This document shows positions 1-6,893 of a stretch of DNA of 11,065 nucleotides, one piece after another (position 1 is the stretch's first letter; every line of letters starts with the position of its first letter). The DNA comes from Treponema sp. (lineage in GTDB: Bacteria > Spirochaetota > Spirochaetia > Treponematales > Breznakiellaceae). The notes below the pieces were generated by a model. That model had not been told where the DNA came from, did not search any database, and worked only from the letters and a program-made list of their open reading frames with translations. The position numbers and the translations under genes are program-made. The DNA lies in NCBI GenBank assembly GCA_031266635.1, contig JAISAN010000104.1, positions 1 to 11,065 of the forward strand, written 5' to 3'.

Positions 1-761
1 CGCTGGCGGGTAACTTCGTAGAGCAGTACCCCGGCGGCTACCGAAACGTTCAGGGAGTCTATCCTGCCCTGGGAAGGAATGGCGATCAGGGCGTCGCAGT
101 TTTCCCGGAGGAGCCGGGAAAGGCCCTCTCCTTCGCTGCCCAGAACAATGGCCGCCCGGCCCCGGAGGTCCTTTTTATAGAGGGCTTCCCCGTTCATGTC
201 GGCGCCGTAGATCCAGAAACCCGCGTTTTTCAGGTCCTGTACCGCTCGGGGCAGATTGGCCGTTTCGGCGGCGGGCACCCAGGAGGCCGCCCCGGCGGAG
301 GTCTGGGCGATAACGGCGGCGTGTTTGGCGTTCCGGCGGTTCCGGGAGATCACCAGGTCCACGCCGAACTGATCGCAGGACCGGAGAATGGCGCCGTAGT
401 TATGGGGATCGGTAATCTCGTCGAGGACCAGCGCCAGCACGTCCTTCTTTGGCCCGCGGCCGTCCGCGCCGGGGCTGTCCAGGGCGGCCAGAAATTCTTC
501 CAGGGTGGTATCGGCGCTGCCGCCGCTAAGGCCGCCGGAACCGCCGTCCTGCCCTTCAACCGCCAGGGCGATACCCCGGTGATCCGGGGCCAGGCGGTCC
601 AGCTCATGGGTTCCCGCCCGGTCCACCCGGATTTTATGATCCACCGCCAGAGCGGCCAGTTCCCGGGCCCGGGGGCCCGGCTTGGCCATCAGAAGGGGCC
701 CGGCGGCCCTGCCGGATTTTATGTGTTCTTCAATGGCGTGAAAGCCCGTTAGATAAATCAT
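1..761 (-). CDS. rlmB: 23S rRNA (guanosine-2'-O)-methyltransferase, TrmH/RlmB family (3' end cut by window)
   Basis: This is a SPOUT-class (knotted) RNA 2'-O-ribose methyltransferase that uses S-adenosylmethionine. The frame is open from the ATG at 759-761 to the window edge, giving about 253 residues. All three family motifs are present: motif 1 around residues 113-133 (LDEITDPHNYGAILRS), motif 2 around 206-217 (VLGSEGEGLSRL) and motif 3 around 228-250 (IPSQGRIDSLNVSVAAG). The N-terminal part (about 1-70) fits the RNA-binding substrate domain. It is joined to the catalytic domain by a Gly/Ser-rich linker at about 70-107. E. coli RlmB ends only a few residues after the equivalent of our last codon, so very little is missing. 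The start lies 18 bases after the stop of the upstream hydrolase gene, with AGGA at 773-776 as a plausible ribosome site, so the two are probably co-transcribed. RlmB (G2251 of 23S rRNA) is the best family fit, but a TrmH paralogue with another target cannot be excluded. Confidence 0.9.
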   Translation of the reverse strand, partial: MIYLTGFHAIEEHIKSGRAAGPLLMAKPGPRARELAALAVDHKIRVDRAGTHELDRLAPDHRGIALAVEGQDGGSGGLSGGSADTTLEEFLAALDSPGADGRGPKKDVLALVLDEITDPHNYGAILRSCDQFGVDLVISRNRRNAKHAAVIAQTSAGAASWVPAAETANLPRAVQDLKNAGFWIYGADMNGEALYKKDLRGRAAIVLGSEGEGLSRLLRENCDALIAIPSQGRIDSLNVSVAAGVLLYEVTRQ

Positions 762-779
762 GTATGCTAATATCCTGCT

Positions 780-2198
780 TTACTCCAGCCCGTAGGTTTT
801 ACCGTACTGGACAATTTCTACCGTATAGCCCTTTCCGGTCAGGTATTTCTGAAAGGCCGTCTGGGCCTTGGGTTCCCCGTGGACCAGAAAAATTTTCCGC
901 AGCGCCGACGTGTCCAGGGAGTCCAGCCAGTCCCCGGCCTCCACATAGTCCGCGTGGGCGCTGAAAGCGTTGATCTCCTCAACCTCCGCCCGGCGTTTGA
1001 ACCATTGGCCGTGGATCTTCAGGTCCGTTTCCCTGTTGCGGATTCGTCGGCCCAGGGTGTCCTGGGCCATGTAGCCCACGGTAAGAATCGTAACATTGGG
1101 ATCGCCGATGTTGTGGATCAGGTGATGCTGAATCCGCCCCGCCTCGCACATGCCGTCGGCGGAGATGATGATCAGGGGGCCGGGATGATTGTTCAGGGCC
1201 TTGGACTCATCCACGCTGGTGGTAAAATGGAGGCTGTTAAACCCAAAGGGGTTTTTGTGGTGTTTGATAAAGGCTTCGTGGATCTGCGAATCGTAACATT
1301 CGGGGTGAATCTGAAAAATGGTCGTAGCGTTGGTGGCCATCGGGGAATCCACGTAGATGGGAATCTCCGGGATGATCCCCTCGTCAACCAGCAGGTGGAA
1401 GTAATAGACCAGCTCCTGGGTACGTTCAATGGCAAAAGCGGGAATGATGATCTTGCCCCGGTTTTTCACCGTCCGTTTGGCGATCTCCGCCAGCTTTTTC
1501 ATGGCGTCATTGATGGTGTCGTGCCGCCGGTCGCCGTAGGTGCTTTCCAGCACCATATAGTCCGGCGCGGGGGGAATCTCGGGGTCCCGGATGATGGGCA
1601 TATTTTTGCGGCCCAGATCGCCGGAACAGAGGATTCTGGTCTCGTTGCCGCCCTGACCCACGGTGAAAAGGGCCATGGCGGAACCTAAAATATGCCCCGC
1701 GTCATAGAATTCCAGCTTCACCCCTTCCCCGATATTGATGGGCCGCTTGTAGGATACCCCGATAAACTGGCCGGCGGCCTGAACCACGTCCTTTTCGCTG
1801 TACAGGGGCTGCCAGTCGAATTTTTCCCCCTTTTTTTGGGCCTGGGACCGCAGGTAGACCGCGTCTCTGGCCTGGATATTGGCGGAATCCATCATGATCA
1901 GGCTGGAAATGTCCCGGCTCGCCGGGGTGGCGTAGATGTTCCCCCGGTAGCCCTGTTTTACCAGCAGGGGTAAAAGCCCGCAGTGATCGTGGTGGCCGTG
2001 GGTTAATACCGCCGCCTCTATCCGGTCCACGGGGATGCCGAAATTCCGGTTTTTCCGGTCCGCCTCGGCCCGGCTGCCCTGAAACGCGCCGCAGTCGACC
2101 AGGTAACTTTTCCCGTCTATCTCCAGTACGTGTTTGGAACCGGTAACCTCCCCGGCGGCGCCGAGGGAATAAAAGTTAATATCCATAGGTAACATCAT
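780..2198 (-). CDS. MBL-fold beta-CASP RNA metallo-hydrolase (YSH1/CPSF-like ribonuclease)
   Basis: This predicted zinc-dependent cytoplasmic ribonuclease belongs to the beta-CASP branch of metallo-beta-lactamases. The ligands are visible: motif 2 H67-x-H69-H70-D71-H72 (THGHHDHCG), motif 3 H169 in DAGHILGSA and motif 4 D194 in CSGDLG. The beta-CASP motifs are A (E218 in LESTYGDR), B (H415 in SAHAD) and C (H440 in FLVHGE). The PAFAIERTQEL segment (253-263) is also characteristic. At 472 residues it has the usual length of bacterial single-chain members and is complete. The start is uncertain between three ATGs. Those at 2198 and 2195 lie too close to, or just after, the AGGG at 2200-2203, while the ATG at 2186 would begin MDINFYSLGAAGEVTG, which fits the family N terminus best. 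It is the first gene after a clear promoter and precedes rlmB by 18 bases. RNA processing or decay is inferred from the family; the natural substrate is unknown. Confidence 0.93.
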   Translation of the reverse strand: MMLPMDINFYSLGAAGEVTGSKHVLEIDGKSYLVDCGAFQGSRAEADRKNRNFGIPVDRIEAAVLTHGHHDHCGLLPLLVKQGYRGNIYATPASRDISSLIMMDSANIQARDAVYLRSQAQKKGEKFDWQPLYSEKDVVQAAGQFIGVSYKRPINIGEGVKLEFYDAGHILGSAMALFTVGQGGNETRILCSGDLGRKNMPIIRDPEIPPAPDYMVLESTYGDRRHDTINDAMKKLAEIAKRTVKNRGKIIIPAFAIERTQELVYYFHLLVDEGIIPEIPIYVDSPMATNATTIFQIHPECYDSQIHEAFIKHHKNPFGFNSLHFTTSVDESKALNNHPGPLIIISADGMCEAGRIQHHLIHNIGDPNVTILTVGYMAQDTLGRRIRNRETDLKIHGQWFKRRAEVEEINAFSAHADYVEAGDWLDSLDTSALRKIFLVHGEPKAQTAFQKYLTGKGYTVEIVQYGKTYGLE

Positions 2199-2213
2199 AC
2201 CCTGTTTTTTGTT

Positions 2214-2242
2214 TTTATAACATGAGGTTGCGGCGATTTCAA
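2214..2242 (-). promoter_or_regulatory. sigma70-type promoter of the beta-CASP hydrolase-rlmB operon
   Basis: Read on the minus strand, TTGAAA (2237-2242) and TATAAA (2214-2219) are separated by exactly 17 bases. Each box matches five of six consensus positions. The predicted transcription start near 2207 leaves a leader of only about 10-20 bases before the candidate ATGs. This favours the later starts (2195 or 2186) for the hydrolase. No equally good plus-strand promoter for the divergent nitroreductase gene was found in the same gap. Confidence 0.7.
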
Positions 2243-2297
2243 AATTTTTGTTTTTGGTGCAAGCTTATAGCAGAGCATTTTTTTAAGGAGGCGCGTC

Positions 2298-2870
2298 ATG
2301 AATAAGAGGCGCATACTGGCACTTGTTGTTTTTCCGGTTTTGCTGGCGGCGGTCCCGGCCTTTGGTCAGCAAAATAACGCTCCGGCGGGGTCGATTATCA
2401 ACCACTACGCCGCCCGGAATTTTATCGCCGGTTCCATCCCCAAGGCGGATATGGATCAGATTCTCCAGGCGGGGATCCGGGCTCCCAGCGCGGGGAACCG
2501 CCAGCCCTGGTTCTTTACGGTAGTACAGAACCAGGACCTGGCAAAACGGATTGTCCGGGACAATGTGGACGGCAATGTCCTCATCGTCATTTCCGCTTCC
2601 GGGGACGGCAAAACCAACGGCGGCGCTATTCTGGACTGCGCCCTGGCGGCGGAAAACATCTACCTGGCCGCCCAGGCCCTGGGCTACGGTTCCCGGATTT
2701 ACACAGGCCCCATGGACGCCCTGAACCGCGATCTCAAGACCGAATTGAGCCTCCCCAGCGGCCACAGCGCGGTCGTACTGGTCCGCGTTGGGCGGGTACA
2801 GCCGGGCGTTGACGCAGTAAGCGCCGCCTCAAGCAGGAAGGCCCCGGATTCGCTGGTAAGGTACAAGTAA
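2298..2870 (+). CDS. Exported nitroreductase-family protein
   Basis: This 190-residue protein appears to be a short FMN-dependent nitroreductase-fold protein with a Sec-type signal peptide. Residues 1-24 hold a basic start (MNKRR), a hydrophobic core and a likely signal peptidase I site near AFG-Q. The mature part shows family blocks: RAPSAGNRQPW at 61-71, a typical FMN-contacting region, and an Ala-rich helix followed by ALGYGSR at about 110-133 that matches the second half of the nitroreductase fold. The usual N-terminal RRSxRxF flavin-phosphate motif is only partly kept, as YAARNF at 37-42. AAGGAGG at 2285-2291, six bases before the ATG, is a strong ribosome site and fixes the start. Most nitroreductases are cytoplasmic, so the export signal is notable. 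The substrate and the reductant used outside the cytoplasm are unknown. A long inverted repeat follows the stop codon. Confidence 0.82.
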   Translation: MNKRRILALVVFPVLLAAVPAFGQQNNAPAGSIINHYAARNFIAGSIPKADMDQILQAGIRAPSAGNRQPWFFTVVQNQDLAKRIVRDNVDGNVLIVISASGDGKTNGGAILDCALAAENIYLAAQALGYGSRIYTGPMDALNRDLKTELSLPSGHSAVVLVRVGRVQPGVDAVSAASSRKAPDSLVRYK

Positions 2871-2879
2871 CCGGGCCGG

Positions 2880-2937
2880 TTTCAAAAGTGAGGCTGTTCC
2901 AAGATTTCAGTTTTGGAACAGCCTCAAGCATTTGAAA
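2880..2937. terminator. Long inverted repeat after the nitroreductase gene, probable terminator
   Basis: A perfect 14-bp stem pairs TGAGGCTGTTCCAA (2889-2902) with TTGGAACAGCCTCA (2913-2926) across a 10-base loop. A second outer stem of 7 bp (TTTCAAA 2880-2886 with TTTGAAA 2931-2937) encloses it with short internal loops. It begins 10 bases after the stop codon. There is no long T run on either side, so classical rho-independent termination is not certain. It could also be a dispersed repeat, since a near-identical arm occurs at 9541-9553. Confidence 0.6.
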
Positions 2938-3031
2938 TCCCGGCAGGGTCCCGGCTAAACCCCGTTAAAGCTATCTTGCCGATATATCCCTTCCGGGGTT
3001 AATATCGAAAGAAAGGAGCGAAAGGGGTAAT

Positions 3032-4342
3032 ATGCAATTTCGTTCGACCCGGTCAAACAAACCTCTGGTCTCCTTCAAGGACGCGGCGCTTCGCTGCCTG
3101 CCTCCTGACGGCGGTCTTTATGTTCCGGCCAGGGTCATGGATATCCGGCAGTTTTTTCTATACATGGATGCCGCCACCAGCTACCCGGAACTGGTGGCCG
3201 CCGTGGCTCCCGCCCTGCTTCAGGGGGAACTGAACCCCTTTTCCGCCTCCCGGGTGGCCGAAAGCGCTTTTGATTTTGAGCCCGAACTGATCCGCCTGGA
3301 CGATGAATTTTCCCTCCTCAACCTCCATAACGGGCCCACGGGTCTTTACAAGGATTTTGGCATCGCTTTTCTGGCGGCGGTAATGGAAGAGCTGCTGAAA
3401 AATTCCGGGCAGGCCATGATCCTTTCCGCCGCCCGGGGAGATTCGGGGGTTAGTATAGCCAGGGCCTTCCAGCGGAGAAAGGGTATGTACGTGGTTTTGG
3501 CGTATCCCTCGGGGCCCATCCGGGGTCTGGACCCATCGACCCTGATTACCAACGGGGGAAACATTGTCCCCATCCAGATCCGGGGAACCTTTGACGATTG
3601 CCAGCGTCTGGTGAACGCGACAATCAACGACCGGAATTTCGCGGAACGGTACGGCGTAACCAGCGCCAACGCGATTAATCCCGGACGCCTTCTTCCCCAA
3701 ACCTTCTATTATCTTTACGCCTTTATCCGGATTAAAAAATACCTCAAGGAAGATCTGGTTTTCAGCGTACCTTCGGGCAATTTCGGGAACCTCATGGCCG
3801 GCTTATACGCGTGGAAATTCGGGATGCCCGTCAACGGTTTTATTGCCGCCATGAACGCCAACAACGCCTTTGGCGATTTTATCCGGGGAAAGCAGTTTAC
3901 GCCCCGGCCTCCCGTCGCCACCAATTCTCCGGCCCTTGATGTCAGCGTCCCCGCAAACTACGAACGGCTTTTATCGTTTTATGAGGAGGCCCCCGCGGTG
4001 ATGCATAATATGGTTTATTCCGCCTCCATAAACGACAGCCTGACCCTCAAGACCATGGAACAGGTCTGGAAAAAATATCATATCCTTATGGACCCCCATA
4101 CCGCGGTAGCCTTTGCCGCGGCGGAAGAACTGTCCGCCTCCAAAAAATGGGGCGATCATACGCATACCGTGATCCTGGCCACCGGCCATCCGGCCAAAGA
4201 AGCGGCCCTGGTCTTGCAGGCCACCGGCCAGATAATTCCAATACCCGAACCCCTTTCGCTTATGCAGAAAAAAACAGACCCTATAACAATCATTGATCCC
4301 CAGCTCGAAGACCTGGAAGGGGCTATCGCAGGCTGTTTTTAA
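3032..4342 (+). CDS. thrC: Threonine synthase (PLP-dependent), with altered substrate loop
   Basis: Threonine synthase converts O-phosphohomoserine to threonine and phosphate, the last step of threonine synthesis. The 436 residues match the E. coli ThrC type over the whole length: APDGGLYVP-like start (LPPDGGLYVP, about 24-33), PLP lysine K107 in GPTGLYKDFG, TSANAINPGRLLPQ (about 209-222), the PLP-phosphate loop SVPSGNFG near 247-254, DPHTAVAF and the C-terminal ATGHPAKE. Two ribosome-site candidates precede the ATG: AAAGGGG at 3021-3027 (four bases away) and AAAGGAG further up. The normally near-invariant TSGDTG substrate loop reads ARGDSG (134-139). The stretch after YPSGPI is also unlike the usual SPLQEK. 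The reading frame is intact, so it is not an obvious pseudogene. It may be a divergent ThrC or a paralogue with a changed substrate. No other threonine-pathway gene lies nearby. Confidence 0.85.
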   Translation: MQFRSTRSNKPLVSFKDAALRCLPPDGGLYVPARVMDIRQFFLYMDAATSYPELVAAVAPALLQGELNPFSASRVAESAFDFEPELIRLDDEFSLLNLHNGPTGLYKDFGIAFLAAVMEELLKNSGQAMILSAARGDSGVSIARAFQRRKGMYVVLAYPSGPIRGLDPSTLITNGGNIVPIQIRGTFDDCQRLVNATINDRNFAERYGVTSANAINPGRLLPQTFYYLYAFIRIKKYLKEDLVFSVPSGNFGNLMAGLYAWKFGMPVNGFIAAMNANNAFGDFIRGKQFTPRPPVATNSPALDVSVPANYERLLSFYEEAPAVMHNMVYSASINDSLTLKTMEQVWKKYHILMDPHTAVAFAAAEELSASKKWGDHTHTVILATGHPAKEAALVLQATGQIIPIPEPLSLMQKKTDPITIIDPQLEDLEGAIAGCF

Positions 4343-4373
4343 TAGCGGACTTGTTCAACAGGGCCGCCGTGAA

Positions 4374-4482
4374 GTTCGTTTCATGTCTTGCAATTTCCCG
4401 CCAACGAACCGGAGGTTCAAAGGTTCCGCCCCGCCGCGGAACCGCCTCCGCATGAGCGGATTCCTGGGTATCAGACCTCAGG
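4374..4482 (+). other. Cluster of potential hairpins in the thrC-mscS gap
   Basis: The 156-base gap holds a series of inverted repeats. GTTCGTT (4374-4380) pairs with AACGAAC (4403-4409). GAACC (4406-4410) pairs with GGTTC (4414-4418). GGTTCCGC (4422-4429) pairs with GCGGAACC (4436-4443) around a 6-base loop, extended by CGGAGG (4410-4415) with CCTCCG (4445-4450). CCTGGGT (4463-4469) pairs with ACC-T-CAGG (4475-4482), ending just before the mscS ribosome site. The first two share bases and cannot form together. No T run follows any stem, and no convincing promoter was found here. Confidence 0.45.
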
Positions 4483-4498
4483 CGAATAAGGAGATTTT

Positions 4499-5986
4499 AT
4501 GAAGTTTTCCGGTACCTGTCTTTCCGCGTTCCTCTGCGTCTTGTTCCTTTCTTTTCCGCCGCTTATGGCCCAGGAAGGAAACGCCGATCCGGGGGATAAC
4601 CGTCCGGTTACAGAAACCGGCGTCCCTGAGAATACGGCCCCCGAAGCTGAAACGCCCCCGGCTCCTGCCGCCGGGCCGCCTGCCGCCGGAACGCTGCGCT
4701 ACGAAGAACTTCCGGGGGAAAATATCACCCGGAACATCGAGGACGCCGTAGCCCAGGAAAGCCGCGCACTGGGACTCTCCACCCGGATTGGAATCGCCGC
4801 CGGCATTGTTGCCGGTCAGGTCCTGCTGATCTGGCTGGTCTGGCTCCTGTTCAAGATAATTGCCAAAAGACTGACCGAATACGGCAGCGAAAAAATAAAA
4901 CCCCTAACCATCAAAAAATTAAAACTCTTAAACACCAAACAGATCCTCAATGTTTTGTTGTTTCTGCTGAAAATTCTCAAATATCTCATCACGGTCTTTC
5001 AGCTTTTTATCACCATCCCCATTGTGTTCAGCCTTTTCCCGCTGACCAAAGACCTGGCCGCCACCATTTTTGGATACATCCTCAACCCCTTAAAAAATAT
5101 TCTCTTCGGAACCATCCATTATATCCCCAACCTGGTTACCATTATAATAATCGTGTGGATAACCCGGTATGTTCTCCGGGCGCTGAAATTTTTCACCACC
5201 CAAATCGCCCGGGGGAAACTGGTGGTCCACGGGTTTTACGCCGACTGGGCGGAACCAACGTTTAACATCCTCCGGGTGCTGCTGTGGGCCTTTACCGTAG
5301 CGATTATCTATCCCTATCTGCCCGGATCGGAATCCCGGATTTTTCAGGGGGTCTCGGTGTTTGTGGGGATCATCTTTTCCCTGGGATCAAGTTCCGCCAT
5401 CGGGAACCTGGTGGCGGGGCTGGTGATAACCTATATGCGGCCCTTTAAAATTGGCGACCGGATTCAGATTAAGGACATCACCGGGTTTGTGGTGGAAAAA
5501 ACCCTTATGGTGATCAGGCTCAAGACCCACAAGAACGAGTATGTTACCTTTCCCAATCTGATGATATTGAATTCCAGCATTATCAATTACAACACCTCAT
5601 CGGATGAGGATGAGGAGGGGCTTCTCCTCTACGCGACTATTACCTTTGGGTACAGTACTCCCTGGCAGACGGTTCATAAAATTCTCATTGACGCGGCCCT
5701 CAAGACCAGCCATGTCCAGAAGAGCCCCAAACCTTTCGTCCTCCAGACCGCGATGAATGATTTTTACGCCAACTACCAGATCAACCTTTACACCAAAGAA
5801 GTGGACAAGGCGCCCGCCATTTACTCCCGGCTTTACGAAAATATCCAGACCGGCTTCCACGAGGCGGGCATCGACATGACCGCCGCCCACTACCGGATCA
5901 ACCTGCCCGCGGAAGCGTACAAACCGCCGGAGGACCTGGCGGATACAAACACAGGGCAAGCGCGCAGCCGCAGTTCAGCGGGGTAA
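4499..5986 (+). CDS. MscS-family mechanosensitive ion channel
   Basis: This is a predicted inner-membrane small-conductance mechanosensitive channel that releases solutes on hypo-osmotic shock. The 495 residues start with a signal-peptide-like segment (1-24, ending MAQE), then a Pro/Ala/Glu-rich, probably periplasmic stretch to about residue 66. Several hydrophobic helices follow, at about 95-121, 147-180, 198-225 and 258-280. The diagnostic MscS part is the pore-lining helix with GSSSAIGNLVAGLV (from about 296), then RPFKIGDRIQIKDITGFV and the beta domain including FPNLMILNSSIINYN. The C-terminal alpha/beta part follows, to about residue 475. It is longer than the 286-residue E. coli MscS because of the extra N-terminal helices, as in other extended MscS proteins. 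AAGGAG (4488-4493) lies five bases before the ATG. The stop codon falls inside a terminator-like hairpin. Confidence 0.93.
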   Translation: MKFSGTCLSAFLCVLFLSFPPLMAQEGNADPGDNRPVTETGVPENTAPEAETPPAPAAGPPAAGTLRYEELPGENITRNIEDAVAQESRALGLSTRIGIAAGIVAGQVLLIWLVWLLFKIIAKRLTEYGSEKIKPLTIKKLKLLNTKQILNVLLFLLKILKYLITVFQLFITIPIVFSLFPLTKDLAATIFGYILNPLKNILFGTIHYIPNLVTIIIIVWITRYVLRALKFFTTQIARGKLVVHGFYADWAEPTFNILRVLLWAFTVAIIYPYLPGSESRIFQGVSVFVGIIFSLGSSSAIGNLVAGLVITYMRPFKIGDRIQIKDITGFVVEKTLMVIRLKTHKNEYVTFPNLMILNSSIINYNTSSDEDEEGLLLYATITFGYSTPWQTVHKILIDAALKTSHVQKSPKPFVLQTAMNDFYANYQINLYTKEVDKAPAIYSRLYENIQTGFHEAGIDMTAAHYRINLPAEAYKPPEDLADTNTGQARSRSSAG

Positions 5987-6005
5987 CAGCCCCCTGCGCG
6001 TTTGC
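5956..6005 (+). terminator. Terminator-like stem overlapping the mscS stop codon
   Basis: GCAAGCGCGCAG (5956-5967) pairs with CTGCGCGTTTGC (5994-6005), 12 bp including one G-T pair. An inner GGGG (5980-5983)/CCCC (5990-5993) stem encloses the loop TAACAG, and the mscS TAA is in that loop. A 12-base bulge lies on the left arm. The following bases (TTTAC) give only a weak U tract. Because mscS and the next gene converge here, it may serve both directions. A smaller stem AGCGG (6011-6015)/CCGCT (6035-6039) follows. Confidence 0.55.
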
Positions 6006-6037
6006 TTTACAGCGGAACCGTCTTTTTACGAAAACCG

Positions 6038-6847
6038 CTATTTCCCGAAAGCTTTGTCCGCCTGGCCGGAAAACCACTGGAGCATGGCCTCCGCGCGGTT
6101 GGTAAAGGAATTTCCGATCCGTTCCCCCATGCCCGGCAGGGATACCGCTTTTACCATAGAAGCCGCGTACACAAGCAGGCTGTCCCCCGCGTCAATTACC
6201 GCCACCACCGAATGGAGCCTGTTTTTCCCCACCGCCGGGATAATGCCCACATTCATGGCGCTCAGGTTCCGCTGGACAAAGATCAGCGAGTCCACGTCGG
6301 CCGAATAATCGTACTGGTAAATATTGTCCCCAAAGGTCAAATCCTTCTGCCGGGCGTAAACCCGCAGTTCCCGGGGAACTTCCGAAAAAACCGGATCAGG
6401 AAGCGGCTGTTTAGTACTCGCCCCGTCGATAATATGGGAATATTCATAAAAAGTCCGCATGGTTTTCCGGCTGGCCGAATAGTACTGTATCCCCGTCAAA
6501 CTCGACAGGGCCAGGGCTCCATTGTACAGCCGGGTCCGTTCTTCCTCTGTCCAGGGACCCGCCGGGTCCGCCGGTTTTTCGTAGCGGTACAAACTTTCCA
6601 CAAACAGCCCCGGCTCAAGACTCCGCATCAGGTCATCCACCAGCCGCAGCAGCCCCGGATGCCGGGGAATCAAAAGGGGCCGGGGCTCCTTCAATTGCAC
6701 CCTGGTGATAATCTCCCCCCCCAGCAGCTCTGCGGCCTGTTCGGCGCCCGTCAGCTCCTCCAGCGAAGCCGCCGCCAGCGGAGAGAAAACCATAACCGCC
6801 AATAACCACACAAAAACTATATGCTTCATCATCTCTATAATAACCAT
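6038..6847 (-). CDS. Exported protein of unknown function, downstream of jag
   Basis: I do not recognise this 269-residue protein with certainty. It may belong to an uncharacterised spirochaete family (a DUF6675-like assignment comes to mind but is unverified). The N terminus is a clear signal peptide: a hydrophobic core HIVFVWLLAVMVFSPLAAA (about 9-27) with a signal peptidase I-type AAA site. Starting at the Met at 6827-6829 (MKHIVF) or 6830-6832 gives a more typical signal peptide than the upstream ATG at 6845-6847. None of them has a good ribosome site, so the start is unsettled. There is no lipobox Cys. The mature part is soluble and mixed in charge, with a Tyr-rich central stretch (TGIQYYSASRKTMRTFYEY, 118-136) and a short hydrophobic stretch GDSLLVYAASMVKAVSL (221-237). 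It lies 46 bases after jag on the same strand, so it is probably the last gene of the rpmH operon. Envelope localisation is inferred from the signal peptide. Confidence 0.75.
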   Translation of the reverse strand: MVIIEMMKHIVFVWLLAVMVFSPLAAASLEELTGAEQAAELLGGEIITRVQLKEPRPLLIPRHPGLLRLVDDLMRSLEPGLFVESLYRYEKPADPAGPWTEEERTRLYNGALALSSLTGIQYYSASRKTMRTFYEYSHIIDGASTKQPLPDPVFSEVPRELRVYARQKDLTFGDNIYQYDYSADVDSLIFVQRNLSAMNVGIIPAVGKNRLHSVVAVIDAGDSLLVYAASMVKAVSLPGMGERIGNSFTNRAEAMLQWFSGQADKAFGK

Positions 6848-6854
6848 AAATCAC

Positions 6855-6877
6855 GGCGGGAACTAAGGCTCCCCGCC
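6855..6877 (-). other. Small GC-rich hairpin between jag and the exported-protein gene
   Basis: GGCGGG (6855-6860) pairs with CCCGCC (6872-6877) across 11 bases. An overlapping alternative is CCCCG-C-CGGGG at about 6871-6881. No T tract follows on the minus strand, so partial termination or mRNA processing is possible but unproven. Confidence 0.3.
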
Positions 6878-6893
6878 GGGGAACAAGCTTAGC

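Noticed and set aside
321..752. Long plus-strand open frame opposite rlmB
   Set aside because: It lies entirely antisense to a gene with all RlmB motifs, has no recognisable domain and reflects GC-rich codon use. The long open frames at 879-1688 and 8648-9505 are rejected for the same reason.
2976..3005. TTGCCG-18-TAATAT as a thrC promoter
   Set aside because: Only four of six positions match in each box, and the predicted start would fall at the ribosome site. Too weak to call.
4293..4502. A 69-codon open frame bridging thrC and mscS
   Set aside because: It starts inside thrC, has no ribosome site and a composition typical of translated hairpin DNA, and shows no family features.
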